Positions 23,476-35,112 of a stretch of 64,000 nt of DNA are shown piece by piece; the first letter of the stretch is position 1; every line of letters starts with the position of its first letter. This DNA is from Aldrovandia affinis (taxonomy: Eukaryota; Chordata; Actinopteri; Notacanthiformes; Halosauridae). Under the pieces are notes generated by a model that was given only the letters and a program-made list of their open reading frames with translations, was not told the origin of the DNA and ran no database searches. The position numbers were made by a program, and so were the translations under genes. The stretch lies in NCBI GenBank assembly GCA_029706075.1, contig JAINUG010000018.1:1054001-1118000 (forward strand). The letters are read 5' to 3'.

Positions 23476-23714
23476 GGTAACATCTATACTAGTAATATAC
23501 AGTATATATGTATATATTTTCTTTCTCCTTTTTAATCATCTTTTATTCACACAATAGTATTTTTTCCTTCCTTTTCCTTTCGCAGTGGTAAATGGATTCT
23601 GTCTCTGAGCAGCTCAAAAAGGCTCAATATAAAAATCCACTTTTCTAGCTGCTTGTGTCCTGACCCTGAGAAATAACAGGGGGCTGTTTTTTATATTTTT
23701 CTTCTTCAGTCAGA

Positions 23715-23899
23715 TTAGTGTAAACAGTGCAGACTGCCAGCTCCCTGTAGGACCTAATCCTCATGTGACCTGGAATATCTACAATGGGCCAGCTGTTAAG
23801 GTGAAAGATCAACAGCAGCACCCTGATGAATGGACGTCAACAGGGCGAATATTCAACTTTGATATTGACAATACTTCACTTGGGGACTATAATGGGTAA
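23715..23899 (+). pseudogene. Immunoglobulin-like domain fragment, first part
   Basis: The frame from about 23715 reads NSADCQLPVGPNPHVTWNIY then WTSTGRIFNFDIDNTSLGDY. The spacing cysteine...tryptophan...(D)xSxxDxY is that of an Ig domain. It stops at TAA (23898-23900) just before the expected second cysteine. That second half appears at 24459. No flanking exons were recognised; it could be a stray exon or a gene remnant. Confidence 0.4.
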
Positions 23900-24224
23900 C
23901 AGAGTTGTGTTTAATCTCAAGTCTATCCGACAGTAAACAGAAATAACTAACACTGAAAATAAATACAACATACTAGGCCAGTTTGGTAAATAATGCCCCG
24001 ACCCCTTACTTCCTGGGTCTATACAACTGCTGGGTAGGAACATGTATACGTAATTACAGTTTGAAATTAATTTCTGGCTTTCCAAAAGCATAAACAATGC
24101 AGAAACTGTGTGTTCAATGTGCTAAGGGTGTCACTTGTCCTTAGCAAGCATTTATAAATATAAATGATATGTCCAACTAAACACACACATATTTTATACT
24201 CAAAGCATAATCGAACAGTGCCTC

Positions 24225-24455
24225 CCACGGCACGTGGTCCAGTGGTTATCCAGAAGAGGATGGGCTCCCCCCCTTTTAGTCTGGTTCCTCCCAAGGTTTC
24301 TCCCTATCAAGGGAGTTTTTCCTTGCCACTGTCGCCTTTAGGCTTGCTTTTGGGGGGGTCTAGGCCTGGGCTCCCCTTCTGTTAAGCGTTTTGTGACAAT
24401 TCATTTGTGAAAAGCGCTATACAAATACATTTTATTTAATTTGAACTGGACAGAA
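24225..24455 (+). mobile_element. L2-like LINE 3' tail
   Basis: Contains TAGTCTGGTTCCTCCCAAGG, TTTTTCCTTGCCACTGTCGC and AAAGCGCTATACAAATACAT. This is the reverse complement of the tail at 3490-3690 and a widespread teleost repeat end. Confidence 0.8.
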
Positions 24456-24458
24456 GGG

Positions 24459-24575
24459 TGAAAGCAAAGCAACCTACAAGTGCAACACATTTGTGGGAAC
24501 TTCTGCAACAGTGTTGGGAAGAACTTTCCGAACAATATTTGATTTCCATTGTAGAAAGAATGCCATGAGTGTGTT
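24459..24575 (+). pseudogene. Immunoglobulin-like domain fragment, second part
   Basis: The frame GESKATYKCNTFVGTSATVL has the Tyr-x-Cys of an Ig F strand followed by a G-strand-like sequence. It would complete the domain at 23715-23899. The two are separated by about 550 bases that include the LINE tail. No donor/acceptor pair joins them cleanly in frame. Confidence 0.35.
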
Positions 24576-25926
24576 CGGCTGTTATATCTGCAAAAGGTGG
24601 CTACTTTGATGAGTCAAAAATGTAGATTACATTTTGTTAAACAAAACGATTCCATGATTTCTTTTTTATCTCCAATTGTTTATTTGTTCTATGCTTTAAT
24701 TTCAGAGTACATTGAAACATTAAACTGTAAATTTCAATAAAAACTGGAAAATGGAGGTGTTCTAAAACTTGTATATGTGTATATTTGCTGTATATGCATA
24801 GTGTATATATATACACACACACACTCACACATAAACACACTTATTTTTAAATATTTTTTATAAAGCCTTGAGGTTCAGTAAAATATGATCTCTTGATCAA
24901 TGATCAATCAATTTGCAGCAATGCAATTCTGTCTGGTATGTTACTAATCTGAAAAGGTGTGATGTTGTCTTTTTTATTTTCTCACTGACACTATATAGAA
25001 GACCTATTGATGCCTTTAACTCTGAATAAGGGCATTATCAAGCACAGTTGAAAAGAGAACCACTCTGGATTACATCAAACCCCCACAGGAACTGGGTTTA
25101 CCCCCTCCCCCACCCATAACTACAACCTAAGTGATAAGCTTCACATAGGTTAAACCTCAAAAGATAACAGTATGCACAGCGCAAGATAAAGAAACAGTAA
25201 ACATCTAACACAGCGCTAAACCAACACTAAATATTATCAGTGGGGACAACCTTTCCAAGGGGGAATTAAACTGCTAGGGTTGTCATAGCCTGAAGACTTG
25301 ACATGAGATATTGTTGTTGGCTCACATTCAAGTTCTACCCTAGAGGTTTATTTCCTCATCAGCACAGTAAGGTGCTTTGGTAAAATGTGATTTAGTCTAA
25401 TGGGACAACTTGTATTTATAAGTCTTGTGAAAGGTAGGAGACAATTGGATTTCTTGTTAATATTTACCGCATTTAAAATAATAATAATCTCAGAGCAAAG
25501 GCATACCGTACCCTGTTTGCACTGTTCGCTATGTGTTTGAAAACCTAATATCAGGGCAAAATATCACACACTGCCAGAAATGTCCCATGGGTCGGATATC
25601 TACAAGTTGAGAAACTATTTATAAAGTCTATTCAAGTTGGACAGCTTTACGCACATTCACATTCCGTAAGCGTTTAATTAACGTTAGTCAAAACGTGAAC
25701 GTAGAGAGGCAATCAAGATACGCTAGTGAAAAGCAACGTGGATAACATTAAACACTTCCATGTCAGCAAATATGGACATCGGATCTTACGTAAAATAGAA
25801 TGGTAAATTGCATTGTGCAACATGACACAACACCGAGCCCACCACCAATTGTGTTTCCAAGTGAAGTTTCCCGTTTAGTTGTCTTGCGTGCGATTTTCCG
25901 AATGTTTTTCTTTAAGCAGTCACTGT
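24576..25926. other. Intergenic upstream of RNF19A
   Basis: No gene or bounded element seen. A short (AC)n run lies near 24812-24840. Confidence 0.5.
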
Positions 25927-25936
25927 TCTCGCGAGA
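25927..25936. promoter_or_regulatory. TCTCGCGAGA core-promoter element (RNF19A)
   Basis: The exact palindrome TCTCGCGAGA. In vertebrates this motif marks TATA-less, broadly expressed promoters and is bound by BANP. It lies about 280 bases upstream of the proposed first donor site, as expected for a promoter-proximal site. The promoter assignment is an inference. Confidence 0.7.
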
Positions 25937-26210
25937 TTATTTGAACTCGTCTGAAGAAAGAGAGTGAGAGGGGTGGATGTGTGTGTGTGAGAGAGAGAGA
26001 AAGAGAGAGAAAGAGAGAGAAAGAGAAAGAGAGAGAAAGAGAGAGAGAGAGAGGGGAGGATTTAAGGGCGGGTGAGACCGAAGTGGCTCAAGTTGAAACT
26101 GAGAAAAGAAACCGCTCGCTACAATCTCACAGGATTTTTGTTCAGCCGTTATGGGACTTGGTACACTTCGTATGGGTTTTTCAGAGCGTCCGCTCTACAT
26201 CACTTAAACG
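25937..26210 (+). other. RNF19A: Probable RNF19A non-coding exon 1
   Basis: Moderately G/C-containing sequence downstream of the TCTCGCGAGA site, ending in AAACG|GTATGT, a good splice donor (26211). Human RNF19A also has a non-coding first exon and a long first intron. A (GA)n tract lies inside. The transcription start is not resolved, so the left boundary is only the earliest possible point. Confidence 0.5.
25979..26054. repeat. (GA)n microsatellite
   Basis: About 75 bases of GAGAGA/AAGAGA units in the putative first exon or its flank. Confidence 0.95.
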
Positions 26211-29200
26211 GTATGTTTTTAAATCGATGTTTCTGTCTTTTAGCCCCATCCACTGTGGGGTGTCCTGCCTCTGTGTCGGCTCGACTACTCCCTCCCTCCC
26301 GGTCGAAGCTCACTAGCCATGTAGTGCTTACTAGCTACGTTGAGCTTGTTGGTTACTATAGAAGACGTTTTATGGCATTTGGTAGCTTAATGTTAACTAA
26401 TATAGTAGGTAACTGCCGGACCTGTAGCTTGCTAGCTAACAGTTGCTAGTTAAGCAGATCATTTCCTCGAATTGATGGGTTAACGCTTTTGTTTGCAGCA
26501 GCAGCTTGCTGATAAGTCCGGTGAGCAAGCTTGATAGTTACCTGGCTACACTGATTTAGCTAGCTTGTGTAAATCCTGTACTATCTGACTAGCTAGCGAA
26601 TCAGTCTAACTGATTACTTAGTAAAACAATGTTTCGTTGGCGCTTGCATTAGCTTGTAACTTTAAGTTATGTTGTTGCCAACATAGCATCCAACCTTAGC
26701 AACAAAGCTAGTTATTAGGTAGCGAACCCTAATAGCTAGCTACACTGGACTGAACAGTGACTGCCTTGCCAAGTTGCTCGCATCGATAACTTGATAGGCG
26801 ATTTTCAAGTATTGCCAGCTAACTGTTAGCTGGCTGACCAGCTTGCTGCTAGCATTAGTTAGCTGTTTTCTGGTGCCTGGTAGTTTGTTGTGAAAGAAGC
26901 TAATTCCGATTACATTTACTGTCCCCAGTTATTTTAGCTGAAAGTTCAATAGAAACGGATGTAGCCAACTTACCTGCTAGTCATAGCTAACACGATAGCA
27001 CTAACTGTAGCACAAAGTAACGCTAATTTGCTATCTAGTTGGATAACGACAGCTAGATAGGCTAAAATCTTTATTCGTGTAACAGTTAACCTAGCTTGAG
27101 CGCCAGCCTGTTTGAACATAAAGTAGCGCTGTTCGTTGGTTGTTTTGACTGGCGTGTTAGATCGATTCGAGGAAGCGATGATTACATACGTTTGTACTCT
27201 TTGGGCCGTTATCTTATTCTCTTTGGACTGCTTTAGTTCAGTCTGATGCCATACTGTGTACCTTGGTATGGGTCTTTAATTTTCTGTTAACTGTTTAAAA
27301 GGAATCATTTGGACTCCCCCTTTGCTGATTTCTATTAGTATACGCACTTAGCAGACATTTTCTGTTGGCAATTGATAAACACCAAGCATCTCTTGTTGGT
27401 GTTATTCCTGTCTTTGTAGGGCCTTGCTTTAGCAATCTTGGTTGCCAAATACTTTGGAAATCATGGTTGCAGAATGACTGTTGTAGTGCCCATGCCATTA
27501 TTACTTTAGACCTTATATGTGGGTAGTTTATTAGCAGTGAACCCGTGGCTACTTACTTAATGTGTAGTTATATTTTAACTTGCCAACGCTGGTGTCATAC
27601 TCTGCTTTCTTCAGTTGCACCTGAGTCCTTACTGTGATGTTACTGAGCAGCCTGGCCCAACTGCTGATCAGTATAGCCAAATTGTTGCCAGCTTTCCCCT
27701 CCTAAAGTCGTTTTTTTCTGTAGAGGGAAACAACTAAAGGTAGGGCATTCCCGAGAAAGCTTTAGCTTACTTTGTGGATGCTCCCTTCATGTTGAGGCTC
27801 TGGTATGAAAATACATGGGTTTTTTGGGGGGGTTTTGATGGTAAAGAAAAAAAGTGACTTCTGCCTACGAACAGCAAAATCAACATACTGAGGTAAAAAA
27901 TAAATACAGGGTATGCTACTGCCCCTAAAAGTACCTTTGAATCAATCAAACATGACTGAATTTGCTAGGTATATCCAAGATCATTTATATTCTTGCGTTT
28001 GGCAATGCACAGTTTAAATTGGGGAATCTTTATTTAGCCTAGCTGCACACTCGTTAAGAGGGGCCTCATTAAGCATGGGTATCTGTTTCATGCAGCGGTG
28101 TACAAGTTGCTTTGATCCTTGTTTCCGAAATGACAAGCATCCCCCAATTATGTAGCCCCTCTTAAACAAGTGGAAAGTTCAGTGAGCCGCTGAGATACAT
28201 CAGCAGAGAAAATACATTGAGCCCCAGTCCATTTCTTCAAGGATGCTCTCCTTCGATCTTACAAGCTTAGGTAGTTCTCAAGTGTAAAGAGCAAACCCTC
28301 ATAGGAGAGGTTTGGGTTGTCTCTCCACTGGCCCAATTAGGTGACTGACGAACACATGTATGGACTTGCCCTCTCCCCTTTGGAATTTGTCTGAAATGGT
28401 TTTGTGTTTGTGTGTTTTGCTGACTGGTATTAAGGGTAATCCTCCAATGTAGAGTGCTTCTTGGTACAGTAATGGATTGTCAGTGTAATTAATTGAGTAG
28501 ATGGATGCCTTTGTTCTACAATGGCTGCCCAACACAGAATGAGACCTTATCTCTGAGCAGCCTTTGGTGTTTGTATTTGATACAAGTAGGGGCTTTGGTG
28601 TTGTGTGCAGATCTTGGCTCCTGAGGCGATGGAAGGTTGGAGATGAACCTCCAGGTCTTAAGTCAGATTTTGAGTAAAAGTGTGTCTTCTCCATTAAGAC
28701 TGTAGATTTTGGTCGGAAATGTACAGGTCTGTTGAAGACTGATTCCAGTCCCCTGACTGATGGCCCTTCATATATTTCCTGAGGATTGGCAGACAGTTTG
28801 GCCATGATCTCTGCATGCTCAGGGAAGATCGGTGTGTGGCTGAATATTGAACAAGACGATCGGCGGAGTTTGTTTGAGAGCCTATGGGAAAAAGATTTTA
28901 GTATTGGCACAGATTTGTATGACATTTGGATGTACATCGAGTACATTTTTACCTTATTGCACCATTACTATTCCTTACTGCCAATAGGGTCATATTGATA
29001 CTAAAATAATCAATAAGAATTTTGAAACCAAATGACAAGGCGTGTGCAATTTTTGGCAGTTGGTGAATTTGCAGAACTGAAGTGTCAGCACATTTAAATT
29101 AAATCTAAATTAAAATGTGGAATTGGATGTAATGGAGTGACTGTCAAATGCTTACTATCATTTGTGTGGAGATGAGTTCATCACTATGTGGCTTTCTCAC

Positions 29201-32092
29201 TTGCTGTGGCTGCTGGTCTGTAAATCTGAGAACCCCCAACTTGAAGCAAACGTCTTACCTGTATTCTCTGTTTAAACAGACATTGTGAAAGCAAAGTTTC
29301 AGATAATCCCATCACAATGCTTTGTAGCCAGATTAAGAAAGGTGCTTTATATAGTACTGAGAGAAACCACAGGTTTAGATACCGTTAAGCGGCCCTAAGT
29401 CTGGGTGCTGGGGGTACAAGGGAGACCAGATGAGCCCTCGGAACTGTCTGGGTCAGCTGGGCACTGTGAGACCCAAATCCCCACAGCCTTAAATCCCTCA
29501 AGATAGGGATTCAATCAAGCCATTCAAATATCTCATTGGACAACAGCCAATTCATCCATACCTGGCATGCCTGTGCCCAAACAATGAGGCCTATGCTGTG
29601 GCTCTGTGCAAGTCTTGGCCCACGGGGGAAACTGTATCCCTGAGCGAAGCTCTGCCCCAGTGGTCGGGTGAGCAGTGCGAACACCTTGAGCAACTCCTCG
29701 GGATGCGCCTGGGAGACCGCTGTTCAAACACGTGTGAGCGCTTTAATCAAGCAATCCATATTGTTTGGCTGATTTTCCTCAGAACTACCAAGGGTACGTA
29801 GCTGTCTCACAGTGGGGGTGAAGAGTGGGATTCTGTTCTGTTCTCACACTTTGAAGTAAGATGCATTCTTTCACATTTACAAAATTTCAAATTAAGGAAT
29901 TGGTACGGTTATATTTTACTTTGAGGAGATCATGTGAAGATGTACAGTAAGATTATTTTCAGGGAAGTCATCCTGTTTCACATTGATGGATAGAAACCGA
30001 TTCCATGTTTCTCGCTTGGAATCGGGAAACAAACCCCTGAAATGTCATGGTTAGCGCCAATTTAGGAAGCTTTGTCAAAAATCTACTTCAGATTTTTACC
30101 TTGTAATTTGATTATGAAACATGTTTTTCTTATGGCTGAGTACATTATCAGCTAGATCCCTCATGCTAATGAGTTGACGGAGATGAGACTGAGTGTGTAC
30201 TGTCTTTCCACAAATTGATGACGTGCTCCAACTTCATAGTCCGCTAGTAATGTGCTGGGTTTCCTTCCATTATAATCAATGTTTTCTGCACTTTCACAAC
30301 TTTCTCCTTGATGAACAAACACCCATTGCATCACTTGCTGATATCTACCTTACTAAATTAGAAATCCATCAGTAATTCTGGACCAACCCAGGTACTGAAC
30401 CCCAAAACCCACTTCATGGTCTGCCTTTCTAGTTTTTACACCATTTTCGAAAATTGCTCAAACTAGCCTGTGGCTAATTTTGGTTTAGAGCGTTGTTAGC
30501 CCACATGCAACAGAAACCACATTTCACCTGAGACTGTGCACTGTTGAAAGGTTGTACAGGAGAGTGAGGCTGTTTCTTTCTTTAGCACTTTATCTAGTTA
30601 ACCTTTTATGAGGGAAAAATCAGGGCTTTTATTATGCGAATGAAGGTAAATCGTTGACAAGCAAGGATTGTTGCTCTGCAGCTGCTGTAAACATTCAGCC
30701 TCTTTCCTTGGATACCAAAACAAATGGCAGTTACTGGTATTTTGAGTTTCTGATACCTTTCTGATTGAATTCTCTGGAGAGGAGATGTGAATGGTAGGGT
30801 GTGTCCTGTTGGAAGTGGTTTTGACAATGCGGACAGTCAGGGAAACCCGCAGGCACCCTCCCAAAGATGTAGCGGGTTAGGGAGGAGCCACGACACACTG
30901 CCTGCATCCACAGCCACACTCCTACCAAGGAGCACAGTCTCCATGGCTCTACCCTCCTCTTTACTCGGTCCCCTTTCAGCGAGGAGGGAGTCTCCCCACC
31001 CAGGTGACCCCTGTGTGTACTCTTCAGGATCCTTAGGTGACCCCCCCAGTGGAAACACAGCTGCAGGCTGGCATTCCAGGCCCATCATGGTGCTGTTGAG
31101 TAAACAAGACCCAACCCTGACCCATCTGATTCTTGAGGGGCAGCTGCTTTGTTTTTCATGGGAGGGGGCCATGACTGAGTAAATGTACAACTGGCTAAGG
31201 TTTGCAGCAGAGGGGACAGCACTTGTTTTTAATGGTTTCCGGGCGTTTGAGGTGGTTGCGATTTAATCTCGTCTTATGCTCAAAGCAAACAAGGTCTAAT
31301 TTGAGCTGAACGGACCACAGTTTTCAGGTGAGCCCGAGGTTTGGATTGAGAGGAGGACATCGATAGAAACAACATTCACTTGTATACGTTATTCCTTGTA
31401 TTCACAATTTAATGGGGACTGTCTTATCACAATTGTATTATTATTTAAAAAATTATATCTTCTGGGGTTTTTTCCTCTCCGCTTTGGTATTTACTGTAAC
31501 TTCTCAAGATCTATGCTTTTCACTGGAGTTGTATGGTGTGAGGTGGCTGGCATGCAGGTAGTATTAACCATTTACTTTTAGTTATTTGTTGCAGTGCTCT
31601 ATCCAGAGACTAACAAGGGGAACATTTTTGTATGCATTTAAGTCATTTGCGGTTGTGGCCTGGCTGAAGTTGACAATGTTGTTTGTTGCATTTTATAAAC
31701 AATTTTTAAAATAAAGGGACAGTTGTTCCCAAATCCAGAAAAAGTCAATAAATTTGAGACAGTGCAGTGTCCAGTCAGTCCCTGGTGTGTTTATTCTTCC
31801 ATGGATGAGCTAACAGCAGATCTGTTTGTGTTTGAGTAAGGCTAGTTTTATTTGAGTGCTCTCCTCTGTGGCAGAGCAGAGGTGTCCTGATCCACTCCTG
31901 TGATGGAGAGCCTTGTTTTTGTGGTTGCCTGACAAAGAGGGAGTGATTTTCTCTTAATGATCTCTGTCCTCAGTGTAACACAGGATATGTTTGTGAGAGG
32001 CCCAAGTGAGGATGGTCTGAGTGAACTATACAAGCGCAAGTACAGGGAATGTTTTACTGAGACAGCAAGTGCTCCAAGTTGACATTTTATTG

Positions 32093-32093
<1 letters not shown>

Positions 32094-32152
<59 letters not shown>
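32094..32152. repeat. (TA)n(TG)n microsatellite
   Basis: About 38 bases of AT followed by about 19 bases of GT. Confidence 0.95.
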
Positions 32153-32963
32153 CACACCTGTCGATCTTCATCTTCAGACCGCAGACCTCACAGTGTGGTG
32201 CGATCCAGCTTTCCTCAGCGCTAACCCAGGATTTGCGTCACGGGCGCCGAGAAATGCGGAATGCGAGCTCGTTGTTCCGTAGAATCAGGTCCGAGGCCGC
32301 GCCGTCTGGCTGGATGAGCTCGTCGTCTGCGGGCAACATAAATCTAACGTTGACTCAACGCAGTTTGTGTTCCTCTCACCAGGCCACCCAGAGCGTGGAA
32401 CTGGTTCAACACAGACTCCACCCGGGTGAGAACAGACAGACGCAGACGCACCTCGGTAGCAAAGCCCTCTAAAGAGGCATGGTAATGACAGGCTTTCAGA
32501 CTACTGCTACCTCAGAATGACAGCACTTCTTCTCCCCTTTGGGATGGTCTGGCCTTGTAAGGCTTGCTGCTGTGTGTTTTGCCTTGAAGAGGAATGGATT
32601 TAAGCAAAGGCTACTTTGCATTATGCTGCTTGGTTCAATTTCTGAATATGTTTAAAGTTTATAAATGTAAAGTTGTGTAAAAATCTATTAAGTAAAAGTA
32701 ACTACATGTGGAACAGTGGTGACTTGAGTCACAAATTCACAATTGGTGTTTAGGAAGAAAAAGCAGGACAAATAGTTAAACAAATGTGAATTTTCTGTGC
32801 ATTGCACCAGAAACTGGTGCCTGAGCACGCGATTGGCTCACAAGTAATAGAGTGGTTGCAAACTAGTAGATTGTTTATTGTTTTTATTGTGAGAGAGCTT
32901 TGCGTTGCACCGCTGCAGCCCTGCACCTTGTTTAGGTGGTGCCTTTGACGTGTTCACTTAAGG

Positions 32964-33580
32964 CAGTGCTTCTCAATTATTTTCTGTTACGCCCCCCCTA
33001 GGAAGAAGAAAACATTTCGCGCCCCCCACTCTCCGCCGCGACTATAAATAGTATAATTTGTCTATAAAATTGTTATAAGTACACCTCTGCATAACATTGT
33101 ATCCTTATTAACATTAAAGAAATGCTATGGTGTGGGGTTTTTTGCACTGAGCAATTTGGTACGCCACCTTATATGATGCTAACAGTGCTCGCTGGTTTTC
33201 TGAAGTAGCATTCACAAAGCGGGATGATTGTCGGCAATATTCGGCACGTTTTCGCTTAAAAAACTCAAGCGGCTTATCAGCGTGATTGGGGTGTAATGTC
33301 TTTAAGTGACGCCTTAATTTATTTGGCTTCATGCTGTCCGCTGCCAACATTTTAAGACACAGTAAACACACCGGTCTTTCCTCATCTCCCACCGTAGTCA
33401 CAGTGAAGCCAAGCGCTACATACGCTTCATCATATTTCCTCGTCTTAGCTTTCGGGTGACTTTTGTTTGTCTCATTATCTTCGTCTCTCGTAGCTTTGTA
33501 CGGCAAAAAAAAGCATGTTCCCCGGGGTCACACGCGCCCCCCCTGGCATCGCACCGCGCCCCACTATTTGAGAAACACTG
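32964..33580 (-). mobile_element. hAT element, 617 bp, in RNF19A intron 1
   Basis: The ends are CAGTGCTTCTCAA (left) and, inverted, CAGTGTTTCTCAA (right). The 8-bp target duplication ACTTAAGG lies at 32956-32963 and 33581-33588. It contains one open frame on the - strand (33114-33506) for the N-terminus of a BED-finger hAT transposase; the rest of the transposase is deleted. Confidence 0.93.
33114..33506 (-). CDS. BED zinc-finger N-terminus of a hAT transposase
   Basis: 130 residues with no internal stop. RKYDEAYVALGFTVTTVG leads into a BED-type finger: CLLC about residues 47-50, then LRRHLKTLHPNH about 64-75 supplying the histidines. The arrangement resembles ZBED5-like hAT transposases, whose BED finger binds the element ends. 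The catalytic and dimerisation regions are absent. It lies antisense inside RNF19A intron 1. Whether it is expressed is unknown. Confidence 0.65.
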   Translation of the reverse strand: MPYKATRDEDNETNKSHPKAKTRKYDEAYVALGFTVTTVGDEERPVCLLCLKMLAADSMKPNKLRRHLKTLHPNHADKPLEFFKRKRAEYCRQSSRFVNATSENQRALLASYKVAYQIAQCKKPHTIAFL

Positions 33581-34844
33581 ACTTAAGGGGAGACGGTGGG
33601 GTCGGCCCGGGGTGTTGTGGCAGGCTGGAACAGAAGGTGTGGATGGATGGTCCGTTCTGAAGATGCAGCTTGCTCAGGGCAGGTGACTGACACAAGTACG
33701 GACAATTGGGGAAGAGCAATGCGTAGCAGTAGTGACCGATTAAAGATGGGGTGCCCCCATCGGGAGTCTTCTATGGCACCATCGCTACTAGGACAGCGAG
33801 AGAGAATCTACGCAGTCACGAGATGGCTAAGAAAACACGCACCCATGAGAAATGGGCGACCGTGATGGGTGAGGAACAGTTTCTGCCCTATACTCTACTA
33901 TACCTCTTGACTATGCACATGAGACCATCTGAAATGACCTGCTGCATTTCGAAGACCTTTTCTTCCCGGCTGGAATTTCAAGCATTATTTTCATACAGCC
34001 TCGACTTGCTCAGTCACATTTCCCCCCCGTGTGCGGAAGGCAAGTTTCCCCTGTTTTTCCACACTGATATTAATAAATGTTCTTAAATGTGAAAAGCATG
34101 AGTCTGTCACTCCTTAGAAATTGGTCAGAAATGGCTTTTGGTATGACTAATTCCATTAGTCATCTTCTAAAAGGTTTAGTGAATTTAGGTTTGATTGTTG
34201 CTTTAATTGCCGTTCTTTGCTATTACAAAGTGGCAGTCATTTTCCTCTTGGTAGAAGACCAAATGTCTTTTCCTGATAAACAAGTGTGTGTTCAACAGTA
34301 GTTTCGAGTACAAAATTCAGTACTGCAGCGAATCAGGAACAAGGAAGAAGTTAAAGGGCACCTATTCTATAATGATATCTTCAGTATTTTATCAGCAGTT
34401 TATCTCACAATTCAAACATGCATGTCATGTTTTAGCTTGGAATTTAAATGGAACTGTTATTGAAAAGGCCAAGTATTTCAAAATGAATTTGTTAAATAGT
34501 AGTTTTAAATATTTTTTTTTTTACACCAGACAATACATTTCCCTGGGTTTCTTTCTCCTGGAAACGCCTCCGGTGTTTTGTAGTGTTGCAAAAAGCAGCA
34601 GGAGTTCTCCTGTCCTGGATTTGGGCAGCAGAGCTTGAGGTGTATATCTAGTCAAAACATGTCCCATCACCAAAACCGAGCCTCGACAATGTGGTAGGAC
34701 CAGTTTTCCTCCACACAAGCCTGCAATCAGCATGACCTCAGAGAAAGAGCCTCTTCCAAAAGCACGCTCACAAGTCCCTCAAGGACCTGTCCTAGGAGGT
34801 TTGGAATTTTTAATCTTTTCTCAGCTGCTCAGGGCTTGAGTCTC

Positions 34845-35112
34845 GGTCTCTGCAGAGTCTGTGTTTTCTTTCAAATTTGTTTCAGATTTTTCCCCTGTTT
34901 TTCTCCCAATTTGGTAGCCAATTATATCCTCTTTCTTTTGATTCGCCCTCCCCTGCATCCCACTACGGGGAAAGCTAATTCCCAGAGGCCGGCGATGATC
35001 CGCCTCCTCCAAGACAGAACTCACCCACCTACTTTCTAGGGACACCCTTCACGCTTCTCGGCGAGCTCATGCCGGCTCACCCTCCCTTCTCCCCCTGTGG
35101 CGGACAGCCAAT
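34845..35112 (-). mobile_element. tRNA-derived SINE body, long form
   Basis: The - strand matches 1600-1830 closely (GAAGCGTGAAGGGTGTC, AGAAAGTAGGTGG, TGGCTACCAAATTGGGAGAA). The tRNA-like head is truncated near 35112. Confidence 0.8.

Noticed and set aside
25981..26316. Arg-Glu repeat frame at the putative first exon
   Set aside because: Translation of a (GA)n tract. It does not join the RNF19A frame.
28299..28946. 215-codon open frame on the - strand in RNF19A intron 1
   Set aside because: No recognisable domain, no splice context and low-complexity composition. Probably a chance frame.
29370..29760. Possible SINE or exon in intron 1
   Set aside because: No box A/B, no splice sites and no second copy in the window.
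30787..31182. 131-codon + strand frame and an overlapping 117-codon - strand frame
   Set aside because: Both are compositional and no family resemblance is seen.
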